NCBI GenBank assembly: GCA_019722365.1
Contig: JADFUC010001356.1
Coordinates: 124,001-188,000 of the forward strand
DNA: 64,000 bases
Origin: Lithospermum erythrorhizon
Lineage: Eukaryota > Streptophyta > Magnoliopsida > Boraginales > Boraginaceae
Direction: 5' to 3'
A program made the translations under genes and the position numbers. Below are positions 49,724-62,434 of the stretch, piece after piece; positions within the stretch are counted from its first letter, which is position 1; each line of letters starts with the position of its first letter. The notes beneath the pieces were generated by a model, which did not search any database, was not told the origin of the DNA, and saw nothing but the letters and a program-made list of their open reading frames with translations.

Positions 49724-52700
49724 ACCCTAATTTGTTATCGGACGACATTGCAATTCCTTTATGTCAGCGAGCATCTAAATAATAAATTTAACTATAAGAA
49801 AGTGTCATAAACAATCTACCTACTTTCTTTTGTCTTCCAACTATGAAACCATACCGATAAACCGATGTGTGAGCATAATCACCATGATTCTCCAAGAGGC
49901 ATGTAGATCTACCTCGTATATCATTGGATGGACAAACTCTATAATATATCAACATTCACTCTTATACTTACCGGTGGTCACCTAACATATGCCGTTATAA
50001 TCCCCGCTATGCACGCTTGACATAGTCAGCACATAACTCATATAACATGAGTAGTTATATACTACAGTCTAAGAACGCTAAACTTCAATGCTCTAAATAA
50101 AAATTCATAGGACACAAATATACATGTCTTCTAGATTTTACAACAAGCCAAACCAAATTTCTCGCTATACAAACCGAGAAAGGCAAGATTGATTAGGACT
50201 TACAAGCTCTCATGATCCAAGAAAATTGATCATCAATCGATCACTACTAATATCAAAATGCTGGGCTTGCCCCAAAACCACGTAAAGATCCGGCCATGGA
50301 AAATTATCTTTACGTTTAGGACTTAAAGAGGCTCTCTTGTCAACGCCATGTGTCGCTTCTAGAAACTCCAGATTTTGCCTATGATTTATTATTCCAACCA
50401 ACTGTGAAACAATAAATGACTATATGAAAGAATTACGCATTCATATATCAGAGTTAATAATCGACAAACAAGAATTACCTTGGTTTCAATCAATTGCTTA
50501 ACTTATTCCGTAGAAAGCAAACGTAAGAGTTCTACTAAAACCTGTGCATCGCTTAGTTTCTTCTTCGATCTCAGAAACCAAACTTAAAAGAATATATCAA
50601 CTCCGAGATGCTTGCTCAAGTCCACACGTGGATCCTTAAGCTTGCATGAATCTCTTAGGTCCTTTAGGACATGCAAAGCCGGAAGGCAATGATTACAATC
50701 ATGTCCTTAACCAGAAAGCTACTTACAAGTAGTCTTTACATCCATCTGCTCGGTCTCTCAACCATGAAATCAGCGATGGCTAAGATTATCCTGATATAGT
50801 TCATATACAGCTGTAGGCAAAATGGGTTTTAAGCCTTTTGCCATAAGCTTTACCTTGAAACTATGAACATTACCATCTCTGATCCGCTTTCAAATACCTA
50901 CTTACGCCGCTGGTCGAACCCCACTAGTTAAGTGTAAGAAGGACAAAACCTCGTTTTGGTATATATAAAGACTATTTCAGGTTTTATGGCAATTAGCCAT
51001 ATCTCGGATTATTATTGGGCAGGTTTACAACACAATTAAGTGTGTTAAAATACATCTATCTTACTAAATGGATATTCTTTAATAACATTACCAACAACAC
51101 AAATTGACTTGCATTGTTGTAATACTGAGTTCAAGCTACTTTAGTTTATTCTCTGAGTACACTAGACTCAGCCCCATTCATAAATTACTTGACTAATAGT
51201 GTTCCACATGGGACAACTGTCCATGACACTATTCTCACATTCAATTCCAGGTGAAGACCAACAATTGATCCATTCGTTGTAACTATAGTTATCTCTATTC
51301 TCTTAAAGTTACTACAAAGCGTATTCCGAATCCGTGTGAATACCTTTAGTAAACCCCACACCTTGTTGGAATCGTGTTTGTCATGGTCACGACGCACAAA
51401 CACATGATCCTGACATGACATACGGTGAATCATATTATCATGTAATAGATTCCAACCACTCTCAATCACGTGAGGTCCTTACTGGAACACCTTCAATAGA
51501 GAGTCAATTTTGCCAATAAAAGAATTTGTCTATCATAGAATTTAATCTATCATATATTTTATTCACCTCAAGCTTCATGACACATTATAGCTTAACAAAC
51601 AAATATCATCTAAGCTTATATTTCGCGACTAATATAACATATGTCACATATATGTAATTGGACTTACAGATGTACAAGAATCAATTACTATTATAAATTT
51701 CAAGGTTGTAATATAATTCATTTAGTGATCAATGGCCAAATATGTGTAGTTGCGCCTCCCATTAACCTTTTAAAGAATTAAGGTTCATCCTCACTCTTGA
51801 CCGCTTTTATTTCAATCAAAATTATCGTTATTAAGATTTAACTCATTATATCAGATCTCCACAGAATCCTGGATACCGGGAGCAGTGCTAATCATTTTCC
51901 TTCTTATTCTCGTTTGAGATGTGAACTTCCAATAACAATGTCAAGTATCCATCATCACTGATCATTACTTAGGAACATTCTTTGGATCACTCACTTAAAC
52001 ACACATGTTACAACACGTGTAATCAATAAGGAACGAGTTTGAAATAGACATGAGCATAGTCAACCAATGAATACATTCAACTTGGTCGAAACCAAATGTT
52101 TGATTCATTTATGACTATATGTTCATTTAATGGAAATATTGCTTACTATGAACTACTATCTGTGGTTGTAAATAGGAGTGCTTTTATACTCACCCCTGAG
52201 TTCAATTTATTTCACCGCATTTACCTCAAGTCATCTATCGGAGGTTTAATGATTCATATCATCATGTCTCTTGTATTAAAAATGTTAATGGATCATAAAT
52301 TCTCACATAATATTCTTCTTGGATATAACCGAAGGGTTCTAATATTCGATTGGTGTCTCCTATGTTACTAATACATTCATATATTTACTTCCAAGATTTA
52401 TACTTCATCATCAAGATACTATACATATAATAAATTGTAATTCTATAGTAGATGGAAATAAATACGCTTTCCTTCGTTATATATACATGATGATGGCATT
52501 AGACTGCGGTTAAATTATGTCTATCAAGGACATAATATTAACTTGTCCATTTGAGACGCTTTCAAAGTTTCCTTTGGTTAAACATAAATCTCGAGTTGTT
52601 CCACACCGAAAGTATGAATAAATTTAATTTTAAAGGTGTTTAATAACTTTGACATGTGAATTTATTCCATTCATTGTGTCTTAGTTACATTGACAATTCT

Positions 52701-55700
52701 ACTTGTATCACTCAACTAGTGACACATCTAAGGTGTAATGAAAATTATTTTGGTATACAAAATTGAAAGATTTATCCGCTGTTTAACTTCATTAAACATG
52801 TTCTTTTGCTCTACATATCTTATCAAGTACGCTTAAGATCGAATGATGTCTCATTCATCGAATAACAGGCCATTCATGTCGATAATACTTAATTTAGAAC
52901 TTGATAGTATTTATATGGTCCTCCTCATACTCTTATCAATTCTGATGTATCATTCAATGACTTATATCCTCGATCAACTTGTATGTGTTCATACAAACTT
53001 AATCAAGATTAACGAACCTCCCACTAAGTCTAGTAAGAGTTGACTTAGTTCATCTTTTCAAGATTGAATTTAAGTCTTGTTAAAGTCATTTCCACAAGTA
53101 TCACTCAATTGTTTGTTATTCAAAATATCATGTCTTTTAAGAAGAAGAATGGGGAATGCATATCTCTAATCGTAATCACCCCGATATTAGATGGAAATGT
53201 GTAACCTGCCCATATTAAATATGACATCCACTTACTATGTAGTAAGTCAAAAGAAAAATGCTTTAAAATTTTAACCATTCATTGATGATTTGAACCGCGC
53301 TCTTATAATGTAGTCACCTATCATTACATAAGAGCCAATTATCTTTCTTTTGCCTTGTCTCCCCGACTACCATCGTGTTTGGCTCGTAATCATGATCTAA
53401 AACCATGAAGTCAAACTGTATCTAAGACAATCGGCGCTTAGCCATAATGACATTAAGCAATTTTCTATAACAAATCATTTTATATGCGAGGGGTTTTATC
53501 AAACCTCTCTTTCATTTATCAAGTGCGCTTAATATCCTTCTTTTCTTTGTTTAATGTTTGAAATAATGAATTAATCATACACTCAAACTATAGTTCTTCA
53601 TGCACTCAACTTTACAAGTATGTGTTCAAACCAAGTAGACAATATCATTATCCTGCTATACAAACGACAAGTTTACGTTTCATCACAATTCATGTACCAA
53701 GTTCATTGGTGTTGCGAATTAGATACTAATGTCATAACTTGAAATGTAGATACACAACATTCAAGATCATCCAATAATATTATCGATTGAATTATAAAAG
53801 AGATTAAATTATTTATTTAAGGCTCAGAGGCGACTCAAGCAGACAATATAACATATTAGTCTTCATAGCATCATCACCTTTAATTGAGATCAAAATCAAT
53901 TACCTCTCAATCACATCACGTGACGTTGTTCACTTGAATCTTGGTTCATATAACGTGTCCACATGATGAAGTCAAGTCTTAAATGATTGTTATATTTAAT
54001 GTTTGTTTTTTATTAGCACACAACCTGCTTTCTAATGGCTTAGTATGAAATCATGCAAGACGCTACGATACTATATTAATTTAGTCTTATGAATTTCTCC
54101 TTAACTTGTTTTATTTCACATAATAAAGTTATGTTTTAATTGCCCAATTAACGGTGAATAAAATAGGTAAATTTAGTGCCAATCATAAAACGAAATACGC
54201 AATCATGATAAATGCTAGCTTCAAAAATATTCTAACCTATTACAAAAAACTTGTAAATATTATAATCTGCATCAAATCTCAAAATATACAAGTGTGAGCT
54301 CCAAGATCCGCTGCGGTTGGAATCCAAATGGCAACACTACATATTTTGAATCCCACCACAACGGTAGATTTTCATCCAATTAATCATGTGGTACCACGAC
54401 ACAACTTCGGGTCACTAACACTCATAACAGGCTACCCCACGCTGCATCACCGAGCCCACAATGTTAGTGGAATCGCCGGTTACAAACCACCAAAACCAAT
54501 TGCTACTTTGAATGACTATCCGAAAACCCACAACATTGCTGGAAATCACTAACATGATCCTCATTAAGTACCTATCACGACATTAGTACATCTCCGCCAT
54601 CACAAGACGCCTGCAATGTGATAAGTTGCACAACTGTAAAATTATCTTGATACTTTGCTTAAATTTAATAGTCACGTTAATATTATTTGATTATTATTTA
54701 ACATGTATAATAGCACATACTCAAGTAATATGCACATCATGAAAAATAAAATAAATAATACACATTTAGGAGATATATGATATGATCCTAAAATATAAAT
54801 AGACCTATTACAACACTTTACAAAGTGTAATACTAACATAAAGCCATATTTCAGCATTTTGCAAAATGCAGTCTTGTATTCTTCAACTGAAACTTTCAAA
54901 GCTCACAAATATCGCTCCCCGCGAAGTCAGTCATCTCTAACGCCTACAACAAAGAGCATATTTATTTACTAACCCAACTAAGAGCACGCAGAATTTTGGG
55001 TAATATAAAATAAATAAAATAAATAAATACGATCAAATTGTCGCTTACAACGATTAAACGTAGAGTTTTGCACAGATGAATAAAATACAAACTAGGTCAT
55101 ATCAATATATCCTCTTTCCATTCCCATTAAAATATATATATATGCAAGAAATAAATCACATAGCATGAATTTAATAAATATATATTAGAAGGAAATGAAA
55201 TAAATCATGCAATAAATAAATATCCATGCAAAATATATAATCAAAATTAATTGATAGATATATAAAAAATACGCCCAATAATTATTACAATACTATTTTA
55301 CGATATTATACAATATAAATACTTGCAAGTATTTATATTTATTATATATTCAACAACTAGATAAGTATTACTATGTTTAATATTTTAAATAAATAACTAA
55401 ATGTTAATTATTAAAAGGGACAGCTTCACTAAATTATTTTAAATTGAATAATCACTATTACCAATTCAATATATGATATTTATAAGAAAAACCAAAATTG
55501 AATTTACCATAATCCCAAATTAATTTCTGCTTTACGCTTTAATTCAATCTTTTCCAAAAACGTTTTAGTTAAGGAACTATTTCCAAAATTTAATTTTTCA
55601 CAAAAATTATTTTCATAATATTAGTTAAAATTTTTACAATTTTAAAAACACAGAGAATTAATTATGTATTTAATTATTAAAATTTATAATTTAGAAAATA

Positions 55701-56053
55701 TATAATAAATAGTTACAAAATTCAAAAAATTCCAAATTTTAAATGAGGTATTCTCTGTAACATAAAGTTTCTAGAAACATTATTAGATTCGAAAAATTTT
55801 AAGTTTAAGCCTTTTAAATATAATTAACTTTTAATTAACTAATTATATATAATTATAAATCCTTTTAAAACAACAAATAATTATACTAATTATAAAAATA
55901 TTAAAATATGAATTTGATACTTGAATATATGAACACATCTAAATATACATATTTATAAAATTCATAATATATATATAAATATATAAACATAAATTCTCAT
56001 ATAAATTCATAAAACATGTATTTATAAAATACTATCTAGATTAAACAACAAAC
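49724..56053 (-). pseudogene. Decayed interior of the second copia element
   Basis: Non-functional gag-pol. Only the RT part (about 50500-50820) could be aligned by eye with the first element; RNase H should lie at 49750-50450, and integrase, protease and gag further right up to about 54000. The last ~2 kb before the 5' LTR (54000-56053) correspond to the long leader. All small frames here look incidental. Confidence 0.7.
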
Positions 56054-56068
56054 TTGCTCTTGCCGCCA
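56054..56068 (-). other. Primer-binding-site-like motif of the second copia element
   Basis: The minus strand reads tggcggcaagagcaa directly after the LTR, in the same place and with the same spacing as tggcatcatgagcca in the first element. It is a degraded form of the tRNA-iMet site. Confidence 0.5.
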
Positions 56069-57072
56069 CCGAAGGCTTTTAATGATATAACTTGAATAAA
56101 CTTCTTATTCAAATATTCATAACATGATCAAATTTAATTGTTATAATGTCGATATAGTCATATAACGCAATATTTAATAATGTATCACTTTACAAGAACG
56201 AATATAAATCACCAACAAACCTCAATTTAAGCCTTCAATTCCCAATTGGTAGCAAAGACATTTAGCAATGCCTCTAGCTAGTCCACACCGTATAGGCCGA
56301 ATCCCAGATTGTGCCTTTCGCTAGAACAATGGAGAATCGATGACAAAATAAAATAAAACTTTCAAGTTTCATTCTTGTATTTTTCTACTGCTACTTAAAG
56401 AAGGATGCTTGACTTTTGGTTTATTTATTAGGCTTTTTAATAATATTAAAACCTAATTCATCCCTCTATTTATTTGGATACACCTTTTAAATGAGCTCAA
56501 CTAAGTTAGTTAATTTAAATGAATTTGATTAATAATGAAACCTTTAAGAGTACTCAATAATTATCAAGTCATTAATGAGCATTTATTTAATTAACTTGTT
56601 AAGTTAATTAAATACTAACAAAGCTACCAACAAAGCCAACAACGAGTTACCAAATGTTATTAACAAGCCTAACTAACTAATTAATTAATTAAACTAAGTA
56701 GTTAATTAACTGATTTATCCCATTTATATTTCACATTACTAATTCCCCTAAATTTGAGAATATTCACTATAAATTTAGCAGTACCGCTTAATTTCATAAG
56801 GAAATTTAATTCAACGTCATCAGACAGCATAATTTTCTTGCTTCAAATAACAATTGTATAAATAATAATCGATTATTAATATTATTATAAAAGCATAAAG
56901 CATAGATCAGCAACTGGGCACAAACTCGATATTATTCAACTTTAATTAGTAATTACAATTACATGAACGTTACGCTTTTATTTTAATCACATTCACTAAA
57001 ACTAGTAAAATGAATTGCTACATTGTCGCAACGATCATAAGAAATGAAACCAATAACTATCGATTTCAAACA
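56069..57072 (-). repeat. 5' LTR of the second copia element
   Basis: Starts on the minus strand with TGTTTGAAATCG at 57072 and matches 48712-49723 over its length with many small differences. Confidence 0.8.
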
Positions 57073-57349
57073 ATAATTTACATCAAAAAAGCCAAACTTA
57101 ACGCCCATATTTACGACTGAATTAATTAAGCTGGTATACTTTAAAATGTGCGATCGAATGACATTTTAAAACATGTATAATATAATGGTGAATGTTCTGA
57201 AATATGTATGATCGAAGGAGCATTGACCCCTTTTAAAATGAGAATCGTGTTTTAAAAGTTTTGATTCAACAACTATCAACCCATTTTTCTTTTTTAAGTA
57301 TTAGATTTTATATGTTTAATTTTGATTCATATAAAATAATACCTCCATT

Positions 57350-58120
57350 AAACTATTATATTTTTTATATCAAGATATATATACCTTATTTAAAAAACAC
57401 AATTGGCATTTTATACTTGAAAGTTCATTTTTCACAAATCAATGTACTAAAACATATTCGAAAAATTGTTGCATATCATTATTGAAGCAATTATGATATT
57501 TTGGTATACCATACTAAAAACATAAATGATATTTTATACACATTTAAAACTAATTTCCTGTAAATAAAAGTACTATTGTAGATTATGAAAAATTGTTTAA
57601 TAACATTATTGAAGCAATTTGGTATTGCTTATACATATCATTCTTAAGACACAAATGGTATTTCATATATATTTTAAGCTAATTTCCCATAAATAAAAAT
57701 ATTAAGGAAAATTATGGAAATTGATCAATATCATTATTGAAGCAATTATGGTATTTTGATATTATTCACAGATACCATACTTAAAACGCAAATGATATTT
57801 CAAAAATATTCAAAAAAATACCAGACACATTCTGAAAATTAGTGCATACTATTATTGATGTACAATGGTATTTTGGTACTGCTAATACGTACCATACCAA
57901 CCACAAATAGTATTACATACATATTCGGAGTTAATTTCCCACAAATCAAAATAGTAAGGATTTTTTTAAAAAATTTGTGCATACCATTATTGAAAACAAC
58001 TGTGATATTTTTGTATTTTTCGTATATACCATACTTAAAATACAAATGGTATTTCAAATTTATTTAAAGAGTCATAAAATTCTGGTGCATACTATTATTC
58101 ATTACCAAATGAATTTTTTA
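57350..58120 (+). repeat. Tandem array of ~125-base AT-rich units
   Basis: The words 'cattattgaagcaatt', 'accatacttaaaacacaaat', 'ggtatttca' and 'ctaatttcccataaat' recur in fixed order. The 'ttattgaag'-like word starts near 57479, 57609, 57736, 57853, 57987 and 58096, spacings of about 110-133 bases. About six diverged units are visible. It begins about 280 bases right of the second copia element. It codes for nothing. Confidence 0.85.
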
Positions 58121-59891
58121 AAAGGAAATTTTATTAATGATGGAAACCCGAATATAGCTATTTACAATCAAATATAATCATATTGACATTTGAAGCTTGC
58201 CTGTGCCCTTTCCAACAATCCACCTAACTTCATTACCAAATGATATTTTAATACAATAATAGATATTCTTACATTTCTACCTTGAATACACAAGACATAT
58301 AAATAATGTTATTTTTATTGGCAATTATAAATACCAAATATAGTCAAATGATAATTTTCAAGTTTAAGAACACAATATTATATGAAAATTATATAATTTC
58401 AGACACTGCATATATTTTCTAGAAATGACAGAAATAATAAATAATCAATTGAATAAATTCACAATTTACAATTTACAAATTGTAATTTAATTGAAAAAAA
58501 TGATGCTCTTGCTGTTGTATTGTGCTATCTACATTAATATTCTCTATGCACATGCCAGCATCACCCTCAAAGTTATCAACTTTACTCCTGTTTAACCCCA
58601 TTTCAGCATCAACACCCTCAAAGTTATCCATTAATCTTCTCAATAGTTTGAACTCTACGTTTTTTTCCAATGTTTTTTTATAGTAATAATAATTAATGCA
58701 TGCATTTCGATAAATATTATCCAAAATGAAAACAAGATGTTCATCACTAGAAAGGATTTGTCTGTTACAACCAGCAGTTTCATTAAAGGAACAAATTGTT
58801 AAATCATGTAAATTGAGAAATCATAAGATGCTTGTGGGAAGCCAAAAACTCGATCTCTCCTCCTTGTTATATCAAGTGCCTGGTTCCATTCCTGAAAAAA
58901 TTCCAAATGTTTTAAAGAGTTATGAAACTTAGTTAAATTGAAAGCGCAATTGTGATGATATCGTATTAAGTAGTTAGTCTAGTGATCGTTTTGACAACTA
59001 AATGTCAAATCGGGAGATAATCGAAATTCGAATGGTCTATCGCTTAAACTAGTATCGCTTGATCCTTGGTCAAGGGTTCGAATTTCATTATAGGAAAAAG
59101 GGATTAAAAATTATTATAATTTTAACTATCTTAATTAAAAAAAAATTGATATTCGAAATTGATCAAATATCAAAATATTTCTAATATCATCTTAACCAAC
59201 TCCACTCCTCAACAATGGGGATACGAAATTTCATTCATTTTGTGTATTGATTGACATAATGATTGATTTAACACATCCATATTAAAATGTTAAGCGGACT
59301 TAATAATAATAAACGGATACCTAATTGTCATCTATGAATTTGTAGCCAAAAGAGACATCAAAATGTTCACAAAATAAACGTTACAAAACATCACGTCTAT
59401 CAATAAATAATCTACAAACGCATTACAAACTTGATGAATAAAGGAATGTCAAAGCAATATGATCAAAGATAATCCTCAACTAACTTCATGCGGAGCTTTG
59501 GCATTTTACTAACATTTTGTTGCTGTCCCCACTAGCTAATATATATATTGTCTAATCCAAATAAAAGAGTTATATTCCCTCTTTTTTCCACATGACCAAC
59601 TGTAAACTGATTGATTGAAATACTGTTAAATGGGGTGCATAGATTTTGCAATGATGTAGGGATTATATAAATTCTCAATTCTCATCAACAAGCTACGTGA
59701 GTATCATTGTGTAGGTTTTAATGTCGCCCCATCATCATATCCAAACATGTCGAATGCGATTCATCAACCTGTCGCTAAATATTTCACTGTATTCTTTTTT
59801 ATATTTACACCACATGTAACTTATAATAATTCAGTAGGTGTTGCATAAGATGATTTAAAATACGTAACAAAACTAATTAGTTATATACATA
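58121..59891. other. AT-rich region with two small uncharacterised frames
   Basis: No gene recognised with confidence. A minus-strand frame at 58473-58724 (83 codons) holds two copies of a DNFEG motif, and a plus-strand frame at 58726-58932 (68 codons) lies next to it, divergently. Neither has a known family. A SINE-like pol III promoter pair is listed separately. Confidence 0.4.
58968..59110 (+). mobile_element. Possible tRNA-derived SINE
   Basis: An A-box-like 'tagtctagtgatcg' at about 58977 and B-box-like words 'attcgaatgg' (59024) and 'ggttcgaattt' (59074) are followed by an A-rich, AT-rich tail. The spacing of the A box to the first B-like word suits a pol III promoter. Weak, since no second copy was found in the window. 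Confidence 0.3.
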
Positions 59892-62431
59892 CACTACTAG
59901 AATACATTTCAAGTAATAAGAATATCCGAACCGACTCCATACCGACGCTTAAATCACCACTTGGCCAGTCTCTGGCTTGGCCAATGGGAAGACCCCGACG
60001 CGTTTTCGGAGTCGCTAATCACCCACACGATGCCATTCCGTCTCCCACTAGGCCCTTATAAGACCGGGTTCACCCCGACGCCATACCGACACCAAACTAT
60101 GGTCAACGTTAAGTACGACGCCAAACTGACGCTAAAATTATTTAAATTTCTTTTTAATTTTATTACACCCCGACACCAACCCCGACTTTATTGACACTAA
60201 TTTTTAAACCCGACGCCCACCGACGCCAAAACCTTCAACATAAAAATTACAAAATAACACAACCCGACGCCATTTCTCTGCAATTTTGGGAAAAATAGGT
60301 GTTCGGAAGCCGCTGCAATAATATATGCAGCAACGGGGCTGCATTTTGTCCATTTTCACTTCATCAAAGATCCAATTGATATTACAAAAATATCCAATTC
60401 ATATAACAAATACAACATAAAGATCCAATTCATGTAAACATCAAACATTAATTCATATAAACATCCAAAAAAAAAAAAACAAATCACCTCTTCGAAACTT
60501 GAATGTATTATTTCCCTACAATAAAAGTAACAAAAACAAATTACATACATTTATCAAACTACATTATTATAAATAATAACAAAAATAAAAAATGTAATAA
60601 TTACCTTTTTGAAGTCTTTAATTCAACGACTTTATACAAAAACAACATAATAAAAAAATATTAGAAATTACCTCTTTGAATTCACCTACAAAATAAAGAA
60701 AGTCAAGAAGTTATTAAAAATTACTTCTTTGAATTCACCTACAAAGTAAAATCAAATTAGAAGTTAGTACACATACAAACATGTAAAATGAAATAAATAC
60801 AATATAATTTTTTTTGGAGAGAAATGATGATATAATCATGTAATGTGAGATATATATAATGCAATCTGAAATTTGACAGCTTCTCCCGTCGCCATTTCCA
60901 AATTTTAAAAATTTCGAATTCCAGACTTAGAATATGAAATTTTGAACCATGGCCAGACGACGCGCCGGTAGGTAAAAAATGAATTTAATATAATACTAGA
61001 GAATGGCGTCGGTTTATTCCATGGCGCCGTCAGAAGCGCCGTCCGACGCTTAACCCGACGCCACCGCTTTTATATGAATTCTTATTTTATTGTTTGTTTC
61101 ATTTATGATTCACTTTATTTGTTATAGATATAAGATATTTATAAATAAAGTTCTATATAGTAAATTAGTGAAAATTGATCATTCACTAAATGTTCCGCTT
61201 TTCCGAATATCAAGCATATAAAGTATGAGTTACAACGCCTATATTATTAACATGCGATAATTCAATAGTAAAAGATATGACTATCCTATGATATAATGAG
61301 TAGTCAGATATAATGTAATTATATTATGAATATAATGCGATTATAGTGTACGTATATAAATACCCATATCAAGATTTAGTACCAAGATCATACGGTGATC
61401 CTTGGAAGCCGCTCTGTATTGTTTCAGTCTCGATGCTAAACCGACGCCAAAGTTTTTTTTATGAATTCTTATTTTATTGTTTGTTTCATTTATGATTTAC
61501 GATTGTTATTGGATAAAGATATTTATAAATAAAGTTATATGTAGTGAATTAGTGGAAATTGATTGATTCAATATGAAATGTTCCGTTTTTCCGACATATC
61601 ACATATAAAGTATAGAGTTACAAACTCTCGTCTATATTAACGTGTGATAATTCAATTGTAAAGATACGATCATCATATAATATACGATAAATGTATATAA
61701 TGTAACTATAGTACATCCATATAATCTAATTATAGAACATGATATAAATACCATATGAAAATTCAGTTACAACACTTTACAAATAAAAAGGATCAATTTT
61801 TTTATAATAACCGACGCTTAAACTATCGCCATACTCACGCCATACCCACGCCATACCTACGCTTAACCGAGGAACAAACGTAACTCGGCCATACCCACGC
61901 TTAACGGGGCGCATAATTGAATTAAACTGATAACTTTGGCGCCGGTAACGCCGGAGTATATATTTTTGTTTTATAATTTTTTACATAGCATTAAAAATGT
62001 TTAATGCTTATACCAAGCTAAAAAGTCAAACGGGTTGATTTTTAATTTTATTGATCAATTAAACTGGCGATATCATGCCGTAACGCCATTGGCAGATATT
62101 TTTGTTTTATAATTACTTTTTAATATTGAATTAAAAGTAACTGACGCTAAATCGACGTTAAAAGTCAAAGATAATTATACGTTGGCTTCGATCTAGCGTC
62201 GGGGTTGATTTTAATTTTATATTTGAATTTATTTAGTAACAATTTATTCTGCACCGACGCTAAACCGCTTCTTAACTGACGCCATTGTCGGCCCAATTTA
62301 AACAATTCAGGTTGATTAGGTCCCGACACGATACCGACGCCATAACTTTACTCTGTACTCTGAACCGTCTATTTTTATTATTTAGCATCGATCTCGAGAC
62401 CGTGTCGCCTTTGTTCTGTATTCTAGTAGTG
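59892..62431. mobile_element. Non-autonomous CACTA (En/Spm-like) DNA transposon
   Basis: The left end CACTACTAGAATACA and the right end TGTATTCTAGTAGTG are perfect 15-base inverted repeats starting with CACTA, flanked by a 3-base target duplication ATA (59889-59891 and 62432-62434). Length 2540 bases. No transposase frame is present, so movement would need proteins from elsewhere. The subterminal regions are packed with the motif CGACGC in either orientation (commonly ccgacgcca or ccgacgctaaa), as expected for transposase-binding sites in this superfamily. The interior includes direct duplications. Confidence 0.93.
61071..61790 (+). repeat. Direct duplication inside the CACTA element
   Basis: A block beginning 'tatgaattcttattttattg' at 61071 and again at about 61460 continues in parallel for over 300 bases ('aaatgttccg', 'atataaagtat', 'gataattcaat'). 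The copies are diverged by substitutions and indels. Period about 390 bases. Confidence 0.8.
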
Positions 62432-62434
62432 ATA

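Larger units (their letters stand above)
48712..57072 (-). mobile_element. Second Ty1-copia retrotransposon, strongly decayed, same family as the first
   Basis: Two direct repeats of about 1 kb (about 48712-49723 and 56069-57072), both minus-oriented, flank about 6.3 kb. Its length (8.4 kb) and order match the first element. The minus strand of 50771-50791 reads 'ggataatcttagccatcgc', almost identical to the RT region of the first element at 23427-23445, followed by a similar ATGGATGTAAAG (MDVK) and a GGCTTT..CATGTCC..AAGGACCTAAGA block. A primer-site-like motif lies at 56054-56068. No frame longer than about 90 codons survives, and it is more AT-rich than the first element. Confidence 0.85.

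Noticed and set aside
52096..52371. 91-codon plus frame
   Set aside because: Lies antisense within the decayed second copia element; AT-driven chance frame.
48691..57077. ATAAT target duplication around the second copia element
   Set aside because: ATAAT occurs at 48691-48695 and 57073-57077, but the left LTR border is uncertain by about 20 bases and the word is common in AT-rich DNA.
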